DNA of 64,000 nucleotides from Pomphorhynchus laevis (Eukaryota; Acanthocephala; Palaeacanthocephala; Echinorhynchida; Pomphorhynchidae), in NCBI GenBank assembly GCA_012934845.2, contig WNNJ02002024.1:1-64000 (forward strand). The letters run 5' to 3'. Under the pieces are notes generated by a model, which was not told the DNA's origin, did not search any database, and worked only from the letters and a program-made list of their open reading frames with translations. Both the position numbers and the translations under genes were made by a program. Positions 33,300-45,063 of the stretch are shown one piece after another; the first letter of the stretch is position 1, and every line of letters begins with the position of its first letter.

Positions 33300-33660
33300 C
33301 GGTCGTTCACAGAGTCTTCATTGGGTCTTTGTCTTCTTTTGTCTTTATGGTCTCAGGTCCAGACGGATCTGAGCCCTTCAGCCAATCCAACACGCTGCCA
33401 TCCGCTGAACCACCTTGGGTCTTTCACCCGCCCCGAAGAGTCCAATCGAGGTGGACTATGCTCGGTAATCGTGATATAAGGAGCTTAAGAAACCTTAGTT
33501 TTTGTTCTAGGGAACGTCCTCTCGAAACGAATACTAATCCCAAGATATCTTAAGTACCCCAGAGGCGCACTTGGGTTTTCCCATTCAACAGCAGATGCTG
33601 AGCCCGTTTCAGGGCCCACTACATTATAATAAATACACTTTCTGGCGAACACAATTATAC
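33300..33660. repeat. Dispersed repeat R, copy 1
   Basis: A segment much richer in G+C than its flanks. About 33480-33660 matches 46125-46310 at clear but diverged identity (for example GAAACCTTAGTTTTTGTTCT against GAAATCTTGGTATTTGTTCT, and CCCAGAGGC against ACAGAGGC). No coding capacity I can support. A non-autonomous element or a repeat derived from a longer transposon is likely. Confidence 0.55.
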
Positions 33661-33836
33661 TAATCACGGCAAAAAACGACAACCGATAAAATATTTTCTT
33701 TTTTAAAAATGATGCCACATTTTGTAACAATATTATAATATTGCGCGAATGAAATTTTTATCGCTAACACGAACAAATATGCTATTATCCTGTAACCATG
33801 TTGCAATTATCATATAATATTTATTATATTATTATA

Positions 33837-33850
33837 ATTATAATTATATA
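33837..33850. repeat. Left target-site duplication of the RLE element
   Basis: ATTATAATTATATA, repeated exactly at 36342-36355 directly after the element's poly(A). Low complexity weakens the case, but both copies lie exactly at the composition boundaries. Confidence 0.6.
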
Positions 33851-36341
33851 AACGATACATTCGAATGATAACGAATGGTAAGCTTAGTGCAGCGGGATCT
33901 GTTCTGACAGGGGATTATGAGGAAGGCGTACTATCTTATGACACCAAAATCAACGGCAGTTCCGTGAAGGATATTCTACAGAGCCTTCACCCCAAAGCCT
34001 CAACAGCTCGTCCCGAAGCATTGTTACAATTCCCCTTGCACGATTCCTTGCGGCATCATCCAGTTCGATTTTTCGAACTCGACGAGGAGAGAATTATCAA
34101 GGCAAGTCTTGAGACCAACGGCAGTGCTGGTCCATCAGGGATGGACTCGAACTTATGGCGCAGCATGCTTACTAAGTTTGGCAGTCATTCACAGTCATTG
34201 GCAAAGGCTCTTGCCGACCTTGGAACTCATATCGCAGCGGAAAGCGTGATTCCCGGCTCACTTGATGCTTTTACAGCTTGCAGGCTTGTAGCAATCAAGA
34301 AGAAGAATGGAGGGGTTCGTCCGATTGGAATATGCGAGGTTCCAAGGCGAATCATTTGTAAGGCTCTCCTAAAGATCATTACCTTTGATTTACAGGAATC
34401 CGCCGGTTGTATACAGTTAGCCGCCTCACAGAAAGCGGGGATTGAGTATGCCATTCGATCTGTACGGGATGCTTTCCAAGCGAAGGAAGACCATTGCATC
34501 CTGGCAGTTGATGCCTCTAATGCATTTAATGCCATTAACAGAAAAGCTGCACTACACAACATTCAATATGTATGCCCTTCGTTGTATACAGCACTGAACA
34601 ACATATACATGCGACCAGCCAAACTCTGTCTTGGTGGAGATAGTATACTGTCAGAAGAGGGATTTACTCAAGGTGATCCGTTCGCTATGGCGGCTTTCTC
34701 GATGGCTACCCTTCCATTGGTGAATGAAATCGCTAGAGCGGTTCCTAGTGTGCTGCAACGTTGGTTTGCAGACGATTCGAATTTCGTAGGGACTATGGTC
34801 GACTTGCAGAAAGTATGGGAAATACTAATTAGAAAAGGACCAATATATGGTTATCATGTCAATGCGACAAAAACGCAACTACTAGGTCATCCGAGTGCTG
34901 ACTTTTCTACTCCAAAAATAGCGGTTAATCACTCGATTTCAGGCATTTCAATTTTGGGCGCTCCGGTTGGTACGGAAAAGTTTATCGACGACTATATATC
35001 CGAAAAATGTTGTAAATGGGTTTCGTTATTGGAACGCCTCGTGTCGATTTCCTACGTTGACCCTCATGTAGCGTATGCCGGTTTCACAAAATCGTTTCAG
35101 TTCAAATGGTCCCATCTGCTAAGAACTGTCCAGTGTTCACCATCCCAATTTGATTCAGTAAGTTCGACCATTTTCGAAAGGTTAATACCTGAATTAACAC
35201 AAATCAAGGTTGACTCGAACTGGAAATCAGTTTTATCAATTCCGATAAAGTTGGGTGGTATTGGGATCACGGACCCGACACATGCATGTGCCGTTGAGTA
35301 TGAATACTCGGAAAAAATTTGCAAAACATTCGATTACGGGCTAAATGTCATCGATCTGTGTCATTTGCAGAAATCTACAATTCACAATATTTCTAAAATG
35401 AGGACACAGGCTTTCCAAAACAAATTACTTTCCACTATCCAGTGCATGGACCCGGCATCTTCCAACATTATCGCACATGCTGCAATGGTTGGTGCGTCAA
35501 CTTGGTTAAGTGCACTACCGCTCGTCAAGGATGGTTTTCATCTCAGTCGTAACGAGTTCAGTGATGCCTTATGTTCGCGTTATGGTTGGACCCCCCCAAA
35601 CGTATCTCAAGACAAATGCGCATGTGGAACAACACAGTCTGTCAGTCATGCTCTCTCCTGTAAAACGGGTGGTCTTCCGATTATACGCCATAATGCCGTA
35701 CGCGACATCCTTGCCTTAGAACTTTCGGAGGTATGCCATGGAGTTGCTACTGAGCCCGTACTTGCGGAGGTTCCGGAGACATTGATCTTCGAGAAGGAAA
35801 CAACGTCAAGAGAAAGCGGTGCACGACTCGATGTGGTATGCTGTGGGATGCGGGGCGAAAGATTCGAGCGGACGTTTATAGACGTCAACGTTTTTTCAAC
35901 ACTTGCCCAATCTAACGTCAACCGTAGCCCAGAATCCTCTTTCCTCTACAATGAATCCCGTAAGCAGTCAAAGTATGCCGAGAGAATATCAATCGTCGAA
36001 CACGGATATTTTGTTCCTGCCATATTCTCGACTTCTGGCGGAATCGGAAAATACGCCATGGGTATACTCAGAGATATCACCGCCAAGCGAACCCTGAGTA
36101 ACAGATCCGCTTACCCAAGTGTACTAAGTCACCTAAAGAGGCGCATCGGATTTGCATTAGCTCGTGCAGTGTCTGCGAGCCTCCGGTGTCCTCGCTCGAC
36201 AAGACGGCACCCCTGTCGGCAGATGACGACAATAGCTTGAGAAAACTTGTTTGTTTAAACATTTATAAACATTACGGCCCATTTGAGAGTAACAATCATC
36301 ATTGTAAATTTCTCAATAAATCAGTTTTCACATAAAAAAAA
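33851..36341 (+). mobile_element. Retroelement with restriction-like endonuclease, apparently whole
   Basis: A block of near-balanced base composition in AT-rich DNA, bounded by a 14-bp direct repeat and ending in AATAAA (36314) and a run of nine A. It contains one open frame (33865-36240) and a 100-nt 3' UTR. The short 5' UTR and the absence of N-terminal Zn fingers suggest 5' truncation or a compact design. It lies 0.9 kb downstream of HSPA12 on the same strand. An open frame and intact flanks point to recent insertion. Confidence 0.75.
33865..36240 (+). CDS. Reverse transcriptase with C-terminal Zn knuckle and restriction-like endonuclease
   Basis: 791 residues, no interruption. N-terminal block GSAGPSGMD (87-94), GGVRPIGICEVPRRI (149 on), motif A AVDASNAFNAINR (214-226), motif B TQGDPFAMAAF (268-278), catalytic box WFADDSNF (300-307). 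C-terminal knuckle C585-x-C587-x7-H595-x3-C599 (CACG...HALSC) with GGLPIIRHNAVRD following, then a PD-(D/E)xK-like nuclease: ARLDVV (D656) and FIDVNVF (D673), and later KYAERI. I recognise the family as one common in cnidarian, sponge and other invertebrate genomes, where it is usually left as an uncharacterised RT. The layout (RT, CCHC, RLE) is that of R2/R4-like LINEs, but I cannot name the clade. The start is the first Met after the AT-rich flank. Confidence 0.8.
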   Translation: MITNGKLSAAGSVLTGDYEEGVLSYDTKINGSSVKDILQSLHPKASTARPEALLQFPLHDSLRHHPVRFFELDEERIIKASLETNGSAGPSGMDSNLWRSMLTKFGSHSQSLAKALADLGTHIAAESVIPGSLDAFTACRLVAIKKKNGGVRPIGICEVPRRIICKALLKIITFDLQESAGCIQLAASQKAGIEYAIRSVRDAFQAKEDHCILAVDASNAFNAINRKAALHNIQYVCPSLYTALNNIYMRPAKLCLGGDSILSEEGFTQGDPFAMAAFSMATLPLVNEIARAVPSVLQRWFADDSNFVGTMVDLQKVWEILIRKGPIYGYHVNATKTQLLGHPSADFSTPKIAVNHSISGISILGAPVGTEKFIDDYISEKCCKWVSLLERLVSISYVDPHVAYAGFTKSFQFKWSHLLRTVQCSPSQFDSVSSTIFERLIPELTQIKVDSNWKSVLSIPIKLGGIGITDPTHACAVEYEYSEKICKTFDYGLNVIDLCHLQKSTIHNISKMRTQAFQNKLLSTIQCMDPASSNIIAHAAMVGASTWLSALPLVKDGFHLSRNEFSDALCSRYGWTPPNVSQDKCACGTTQSVSHALSCKTGGLPIIRHNAVRDILALELSEVCHGVATEPVLAEVPETLIFEKETTSRESGARLDVVCCGMRGERFERTFIDVNVFSTLAQSNVNRSPESSFLYNESRKQSKYAERISIVEHGYFVPAIFSTSGGIGKYAMGILRDITAKRTLSNRSAYPSVLSHLKRRIGFALARAVSASLRCPRSTRRHPCRQMTTIA

Positions 36342-36355
36342 ATTATAATTATATA
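36342..36355. repeat. Right target-site duplication of the RLE element
   Basis: ATTATAATTATATA, same as 33837-33850, beginning on the last A of the poly(A) run. Confidence 0.6.
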
Positions 36356-38180
36356 TAATATAATATTATTTTAAACTCACACGATTCTTCCAATCTGTAA
36401 ATGCTTATTATTCTTGAGTGAAAAATATAAATTTTAACTGGTTATCAATTGTTAAGTTTAAAAGCCTTCAATTAAAAAATAACTAAGAACTTTAAAATTT
36501 ACGAATTAAAGTTTTATTTAAAAATAAATTTTATTCGACAAAATAAATGATAATTTTTAGTTTTACGAATTAATTTTACTAATTCAATTATTGTAGTATA
36601 TTTTAATATTTAGCGAGTCTTGTGTATAGAGATTTGGAAACAAAAAATATCACTCTATGCTGTTTGTGGCTAATGAATCGTATCAACTAACTGATTCTAA
36701 GTATTTTATACTATTTATAAATTAAAATAAAAGACGATCAACAGACGATTACAGTAATGTTATCATGTTTCGTATCATATTCTTCGACCCAACGTAGCAG
36801 CAAAGCCAAACACATTCCAATGACGCATTTCCTTTGATGAAATTTGATTTTCTCATTTTATTTTATTAATATAAAATAAAATGATATTAATATAAAATAA
36901 AATGATATTAATATAAAATAATATTATTTTATTAATCTTATCTTATTTTTATTTATTTTAATCTTAAAACTTTTCGCTAAAGTGTTTAAGTTGAAAATAT
37001 TTTAAGAAATATTTTAGTTGAAATAAAAATTCACAGATTTACCTATACATAAATATATATTTTTAATTTATTTTATAAATTATTTAAATGATTTACAGCA
37101 TTTATTCGTCATATGGGTAGTTCATACATGAATTGTATTGAATGGCCTGTTGTGCATGACATTGTACAATAAAATGTAACCAAACAATGGCAATGCATGA
37201 AATTATAATATAAACTGCCAATAAATTATTATAAAATTTGAAATAATATCATATTAGTAAAGAATAGTAAAGTCAAAATGCTATTATGCTATTATTCATT
37301 AATGTTTAATTTCATCGCATTATTTTAAACAAATCGCTTCAATCTTATAAATGGAGGATACGATAATCAACAATGAATGATATGATTTTCATAAAAATAT
37401 GTAGAGACAAAAATAATAAAGATCTTTACAAAAGTAGATATAATGTTCTCTCTATTTTGGAGCCAGATTATTGCGTAATCCATACATTTTATGAGACGAT
37501 ATTCATAACAATAAGTAATATTTATATTAATGATATTATCGTATTAATAATATTAATTTGCTAATATTAATAGCAAATTATATAATATTTTTATAATATT
37601 ATAAAAATATAATATAAAAATATATGATGTTAATTAATAATATTAAATTTATAATATTTTTATAATATTAATATACTATCGTGTTTATTTTCATTATGAT
37701 ATCGTAAAAAGTCTGCATTACGCTAAATTAAGAGAGATACCACTTAACACGATAGATAAAATTGAAGGGTAAAATATTTAATATCAAAACTAAATTAAAT
37801 GCAAATTATACAATTAAAAAATATAATTTGATAAATTTATTTATTATACATTTGATTAAATTATTTCTTGTGCTTTTGTATTGTAAACTAAAAAGCAAAA
37901 TCAAAAAGATTGAGAAATTTATACATTTCGTATAAAAAATTGTTCTTTTCGACATTGAAAACTAATATGCAGCACCATTTTATGTACAACGTATTTATTT
38001 TCAATTATTAATCTAATTAATTATTAATTATTAATCATATAATGATTCTTACGAGAAAAATATAGATCACATATCTTCAAGAATCTCATTTTAGACGCGA
38101 TTAAATCCAATTTTATACATCGCGTGAAATATGCCTTTAAGGAATTTACAATTGCAAACCATATTTTACCGCCTTAGATG
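36356..38180. other. AT-rich spacer with a degraded PLE unit
   Basis: Mostly featureless. At 36680-36850 a decayed copy of the PLE terminal unit is visible (CCCAACGTAGCAGC, then CAAACACATTCCAATGACGC). Short AT repeats at 36850-36920. No gene recognised. Confidence 0.5.
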
Positions 38181-38181
38181 A

Positions 38182-38371
38182 ACAGGCAATATATTAAGCA
38201 GGCAATATATTATGCAGGCAATATATTAAGCAGGCAATATATTATGCAGGCAATATATTAAGCAGGCAATATATTAAGCAGGCAATATATTATGCAGGCA
38301 ATATATTAAGCAGGCAATATATTATGCAGGCAATATATTAAGCAGGCAATATATTATGCAGACAATATTTT
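38182..38371. repeat. 16-bp tandem array (GCAGGCAATATATTAW)
   Basis: About 12 units of GCAGGCAATATATTAA or ...TTAT. The last base alternates A,T,A,T,A,A,T,A,T,A,T along the array, so the effective period is mostly 32 bp. First and last units are degenerate. Near-identical units imply recent expansion. Confidence 0.9.
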
Positions 38372-38739
38372 AATGATGAACTTTAGTTTCTCTTATTTAA
38401 TATTTCAAGAATATATAGCTTTTTAGGTAGCATCATATTTTAGAATATCATATTTAAATTGCGTTCCTTTAAATGGTTACATTGAATAACAAGTATCGAT
38501 TATACTCTATCGTTTACACGAAAAATTATATTATTTAATATAATATTTTATTATAATATTTTATTATATAATATTTTAATAATATTGAACAGATTTTATC
38601 CATCGGTAAAATTATATAAAATTAACTATAGAGAGAAGGATAATCAACACAAAATTACAATAAAAAATATGTCTTCGCGATAAATGTATATGATAAACAA
38701 ATGATAAATAATACAAATAAGCGAAATAAAAACTTCATA

Positions 38740-40215
38740 TAAACATAAAGTGGTTTTAATGTACATTTAAAAGCACTACATATGAGCCTAGGTTTTATTG
38801 AACTTTTATGTAATTTTGGATTCCAATATAATATAGGTATTGTTTTATTATCTCATTCGATTTTAATACCCTTTTTATCCATTATAGAACAGTGACTTGT
38901 AATAATTGTTTCTAAACTCAACTCACTACGTTCATATGTTGGATTTACATTTAAATCATTAGAATTAACCTCTTTCATTAGTATATCATAATAAAGCTTT
39001 TTGCATATGAAGACAAAGTTATTACTAGCTTTATCAATAGTTGTTATTATATAGTTATCCTTTAATTTAGTAAGTTCTTTATACATATCTTTATTAATTT
39101 TATCTTTCCTTTTATAATTGTTTGTTATTTTCATTTTATTTTTAATTTTATCAAATATATAATCTTTCCAAATTTTTATCTTAGATATATTCGAGCTTTC
39201 ACTATTAATCAGCTTACTAAAGTAATCATTTAAGTTATTATATAACAAACTGTAAATTTTATTTTTGTCGTTGTTATTATTTAATCTTTATTTATACCCT
39301 TTTGATAGCATTTCCCTTAATTCACAATTTTCAATTAATTCTAGATTATGAGTGCATATATGTTCATTTATTTTATCAAAACTAAGACTTTTACAATTGC
39401 ATTCTGTTTCCATTATGTTTCTAATATTATCGTTACATATAGATTTTAATTCTTTATTATAATTACAAATTTTAACCTCTTTCATTAGTATATCATAATA
39501 AAGCTTTTTGCATATGAAGACAAAGTTATTACTAGCTTTATCAATAGAGCTTTTTGCATATGAAGACATAGTATTACTAGCTTTATCAATAGTTGTTATT
39601 ATATAGTTATATAGATATTTGTATATAATTATTTTTTTAACTATATATTTTTATAGTTATTTTAATATCTACTAAATCTAGATTTGTATAAAGAGTACTA
39701 AAATCGTATGTATTTATATTTTGAAAATTTATTCCTTTTGTCTGTTCTAAAAATTCTTTTGTAGAATTAATACTGAAATAGTGTTTTATACCAGTATTAA
39801 TTTCGATTACCTTGCAATATTTTTTAAATTGTGCTTTAATTACTTTAAGTATTTTATTCATATAAACAGAAAGTGATTTTAATGTACATTTAAAATCACT
39901 ACATATGAACCTAGGTTTTATTGGATTTTTATGTAATTTTGGATTCCAATATAATATAGGTATTGTTTTATCTCATTCGATTTTTATACCCTTTTTATTC
40001 ATTATAGAACAATGACTTGTAATAATTGTTTCTAAATTTAAATCACTACATTCATATGTTGTGTTTATATTTAAATCATTATAATTAACTTCTTTAATCA
40101 GTATATTATAATAAAGTTTTGTCAATAGTTGTTATTATATAGTTATTTTTCAATTTTTTAAGTTCTAAATACATGTATTTATTAATTTCATCTTTCTTTA
40201 AGATAAAATTATCTA
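38740..40215 (-). mobile_element. Scrambled PLE pieces (linker and RT N-terminus)
   Basis: Minus-strand coding traces: [71 protein letters not shown]...HICTHN and motif [14 protein letters not shown] segment (NNFVFICKKLYYDILMKEV) appears twice in a row near 38980 and 39500, so copies have been rearranged. Broken fossils; frames up to 131 residues remain. Confidence 0.75.
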
Positions 40216-40360
40216 AATAATTATTAGAGCTGGATCAAAGAAAATAAATTATTTTTGCTATTTCGCTAACTTCTGTTAGCATCTTCAGAAGCATCTTATG
40301 TTTGCATCTTCTGTTAGCATCCTCTACCACTAAATTTATCAATAATGGATCAATATCAAC
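40216..40360. mobile_element. Foldback family F, copy inside PLE sequence
   Basis: AGAGCTGGATCAAAGAAAAT and CGCTAACTTCTGTTAGCATC match the family at 2965 and 4040; only one arm and a damaged second arm remain. PLE sequence lies on both sides, so it inserted into the PLE cluster. Confidence 0.65.
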
Positions 40361-41860
40361 TAATTAAAATAGAATTGCCTTTAATTATAATCTTTCCAAA
40401 TTTTAATCTTACCAACGAAAGAATTTAAGTTATTTTATAAGGAATTACACATCTTATTTTTATAGTTATTATTTATTCTATATTAATACCTTTTTGATAT
40501 CATTTTCCTTAATTCGTCATTTTTAATTAATCTAGATTATGGGTACATATATGTTCATTTATTTTATCATAACTTAGATTTTTGCAATAGCATCTTTGGA
40601 AAAGTAATAAATAAAGTCTCTTTATTTAAGACTTCTATTTTATCACACATCTATATTAATTTTACCTTTCCTTATTAAATTGTTTGTTATTTTTCTTTTC
40701 AATTTATAACCCTTCCAATTTTTTAATCTTATAAACATTTAAGCTTCCACTATTAATAAGCTTACCAAAGTAAGCATTTAAGTCATTATATAACGAATTG
40801 TAAATCAAATTTTTATCGCTATTATTATTTAATCTACATTTATTCAATTTTGATGGCATCATCCTTAATTCACAATTTTCAATTAATTCTAAATTATGGG
40901 TACATATATGTTCGTTTATTTTATCAAAACTAAGACTTTTACAATTGCATTTTGTTTCCATTATGTTTCTAATATTATCGTTACATATTTCTTTATTATA
41001 ATTACAAATTTTTCGTCCTAATGGTGGTAGGAGTTTATACCTTATTTTATGAATATATTTACTTAAATCTGATTCTATTATTTCTTTACTTTTAGAATTA
41101 TTTAAAAATCCCGCTATATTTATGTTATCTATACATTTATTAATGAAGTTTATGGTTAATGTATATTTTCTATTGTTGTTATTAATATTTACTGTACGAT
41201 TATAGTATTTTGTATTACAATAACTGTCTATTATACAACTTAGCCTATCATGGTCGTTAATTAATTTCTGATTTATTGAACATATGATATCTTTAGAAAA
41301 ACTTCTTATATTTACATAAAGATCTTTCAGCTTATTATCTCTTTAAAAGTTGTTTTAATATTTCTAATTGTTTATTTATATACACATCTTTTTAATATTT
41401 TTAACTCTATTTTTCTTATTCCTTTTATCACCATGACTTCTTGGTTTGCCTTTAACCGGATTATTATAATATAGTTGTTTATTATGTATTATACTACTTC
41501 TGCCAATTCCTTGTACCACGTCATTCAATCCTAATTGGTACATGGAATTAAGCGTTTTAATCCAAAAATCTTCTTTTCCTAATAGTTTTTGATTGAATAA
41601 TGATATGTTTTCTTCGATAATATGTTCTAAAATAAATAATTTACAGTTTTTAATATCATGTCCTATTAATCTCATATGTTTATGAAATATAGTTTGACTA
41701 TTATGCTGTATATTATATATGTGCTGCCTAAATCTAGTTTTTAACATTTGATGTTTTTCCAATATACTGCAATCCACATGTACATTGTATTAGATACACT
41801 ACACCTGCAGTATTGCAGTTACAATTATTATTATAACTTATTTTACAACTTATTCAACTA
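40361..41860 (-). mobile_element. PLE copy, GIY-YIG part, broken
   Basis: Closely similar to 29800-31000. A 133-residue frame (41376-41777) holds [36 protein letters not shown] and [20 protein letters not shown]; another (40704-40961) has the Cys cluster CNCKSLSF...HICTHN. The first nuclease strand is missing from the frame. Fossil with several interruptions. Confidence 0.8.
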
Positions 41861-43140
41861 ACAAATACATGCTAATTATGTATTTCCTCTGATAAAACTA
41901 TCTAGTATCTTATTCTAATACAAAGTTTATTATTTATTATCCATCCATAAAAATTTGCCACTTAAGAGTTTAAATTTATTCTTTATATTATTGTGTTGAT
42001 TTATATATTTTACTATTTTCTGCTTGATTTTATTTTTATAGTAACCTAGTTTAAAATATGTATCTATAAAATTATTTAAATGATTTTGAAGAAAACCAAT
42101 ATCGTTACAAATTGTTGCAATTCTTAAAATTTCATTATTTAATGTATTATATTTTATATTATATGGTATGCATGAATACTCATGCAAAAATATGTTTCTT
42201 GTAAATTTAAATATGTCATCTTTACGATATAAATTAAAAGTAGTTTTAATTGATGTTAATTTAATGCTCATATCAAGATATACACCTTCTTTATCATCAA
42301 TATTGGTTTTATTAAATATGAGGCTACTTGGATAAATTTGTTCGCTTATTGAATAAAAATTGTTAGAGTTAAATACACATATATCATCAATTTATCGAAA
42401 ACTTATATTTCATATCTTTATATAATTTAGATTTATTTTTTAAACAGTTATGAACAAATTAATATTCTATAGAGCCTAAAAAAGTCAGCTATAATTGGGA
42501 TACTATTACCTCTCATTGAAACATTTTTTATTTGTCTAAATATAGATGTCCCTACCTTTAAATAATTTTGATTTATTAAAATATTTAAGGCTGCTGTTAA
42601 TTCAATATTATCCATATATTTATATTTACTTGATGGTTTAATTTTTGTTCCGAATATAAGATTAATTAATTTTTCCAACGATAAAAATTTGTAAAAATCG
42701 TACTAAAATCGTACGGATTTATATTCTGAAAATATATTCCTGTTGTTTGTTCTAAAAATTCTTTTGGAAAGAATAATTTAAATAAAGTATCTTTATTTAA
42801 GACTTCTATTTTATTACATATATTTATAAATTTTACCTTTCCTTATTTAATACTATTTTATACCCTTTTTATCCATTATAGAACAATGACTTGTAATAAT
42901 TGTTTCTAAATTAAAATTATTACATTCATATGTTGTGTTTATATTTAAATCATTATAATTAACTTCTTTCATCAGTATATCATAATAAAGCTTTGTCAAT
43001 AGTTGTTATTATATAGTTATGCTTTAATTTCGTAAGTTATGTATACATATCTTTTTTAATAGTTTTTAACTATATTATTCTTATTACTTTTATCACCAAT
43101 GACTTCTTGACTTGCTTTAACCGGATTATAATAATATGTT
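41861..43140 (-). mobile_element. PLE copy, RT part, broken
   Basis: Minus strand: traces of the linker (43080-43140), RT N-terminal text ([16 protein letters not shown], 42840-43000), damaged motif A/B region (42448-42678) and a 113-residue C-terminal frame (41930-42271) with [20 protein letters not shown]. It ends in part of the 3' module hairpin (41870-41890), abutting the GIY-YIG end of the neighbouring copy head-to-tail. Fossil. Confidence 0.75.
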
Positions 43141-45063
43141 ATAATAATAACATAATAATATGATAATGATTATATTATATCATTATCATATCATACATGG
43201 CATTTATTAGATATATATATTAATGGTCATTTATTTTACCAAGAAAGACTACAATTGATTTTGGCATATATTTCGCTAGTCTCAGCATCCGTCCAATTGT
43301 GAAAGTCAATACTAAAGTTGACTGGTCTTATCATCAGTCCATTATTAAATGGTAGGTTTGCCAAACAGTTATCATACATTTTCAAATAAAATGAATCAAA
43401 ACATAAAATTGTAAAAGTTTGATCCATTCAAAACTAGTATCAATTCGTAAAATCCCCTCGCTTCGAATTCTAATTTCCAAATTTTAATTTGTAAATGCTT
43501 ACTAATTATAACATATGAATACTAAATGAAGTATTAAAGATCCTGTCTAATAAGAGAGTGACGAATCTAATAAATTTTAAATGTATTTAAACGGAGTTGT
43601 GTTTAAAAATTTTCGAATACAAAATTCTTAAGTAATAGACTCTCAGGTTGAGAAATCAAAATTAGACAGGGATTGCTTTGATTAGAATAATATAGAAAAA
43701 TCTTAAATATAATTCGAGGAGAAAAAACACACATTCATATACATTTCAGTGGTTATATTTGCTTAAACAACCACATTGTTATTTTATAAAGGTATTAAAA
43801 TACATTAAATGTATCCTATCAATATTAAGTTTGATTGTGTTTATTTCAATTATTTTGTGATCATATCGTTACTTGTCCGATCGTTACTTTATATAAGTTT
43901 AATAAATATACTACTGCAGGTATGTTTTCATTTAATACAATAGCTTTAAAACTAAAATTATAATTTGAATTATTTAAGTAAATACTAATTCTGATAGTAA
44001 TTTTCATCCAGATTTTTGAAAGATTAATCTACCTAACATTTAAAAAACATTTTATATGACGTGTTCGAAGTAATAAATGTCGTTATAAGTTTGTATCTCA
44101 TTCAAAATCTCATTTTATATTAAAATTTATTTTATATTAAAATATTTTATTTTAATTTTATAATAGCATTATTTTATCAAAATCGATATTGGATATAGTT
44201 AAATACAATATTATGATTTTTTTGTATATATCTAGACAATCATCTCGAATTTAATCACATTTAAACAACTAAATCTAACTTTCTTACTGAATTATAACTT
44301 GTTTTATAACGATTTGTAATTTAAATTGTTTATTCAATGTTTGATTTATGAGCAATGACCGAAAGCTGAAAACACATAACTAAAACTTTTGTATCATTCG
44401 AACACGATATTCGTTATCAAACAGTTAATCCATAAAATATAAAAAAAATCTAAAAGTTTATTATTAAAATGTTTAATTATATTATTGCATTTTAGAAATT
44501 ATTCATGCTCAAAAAAACTAGAACCAAAGAAGCAGTTTAATCAATGTTACAACAAAAATCGCAATTTAATATTTAGATAAACAGATCATCATCTTCAAGG
44601 ATCCGCTTTCCAAGTATTAAAGTTTAAATCTTTTAAAAAACAATAATTTTAGCATTAATCCAAATACTAATTCTAAACTAGTATATATTTCACAAAATTA
44701 TTATCAAAATTAAACTACAACTTAATCATATATATTTGATTATTATAATCTATATAAATATAATGATAAGACCTTTTTCATGTGACAACATCGCACTGTT
44801 GAGTGGTGAGTCATTTTCGTGTTCAGTGAGCACGAAATGAGTCATTTTAGCCAAATGTTTTCACTAAATGTACAAGCTGAAGTGCACAGTTCATAACTTT
44901 AAAAAATGCACAAACCTATTAGAAATAAATTTACGTAATTTGATTATGTTAGAACGTAACGTAATTACATAATTCAGAAATGACTTTTGACCATCTCAAA
45001 ACAAATCACTTTTTAAATTGAATTTTAGGCAATTTAGCCGAATGTAAGCTAATATAGATATCG
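43141..45063. other. Intergenic AT-rich DNA
   Basis: Short imperfect palindrome at about 43155-43195 (ATATGATAATGAT / ATCATTATCATAT). A possible small element at 43546-43672 with inverted ends ATCCTGTCTAAT / ATTAGACAGGGAT. Otherwise nothing recognised; downstream flank of the proteasome gene. Confidence 0.4.

Noticed and set aside
38182-38371. CRISPR-like regular spacing
   Set aside because: Units are contiguous 16-bp repeats without spacers, in a eukaryotic genome.
43236-43427. 63-codon minus-strand frame (IRPVNFSIDFHNWTDAETSE)
   Set aside because: Composition is protein-like, but there is no motif, no neighbouring exon and no repeat copy.
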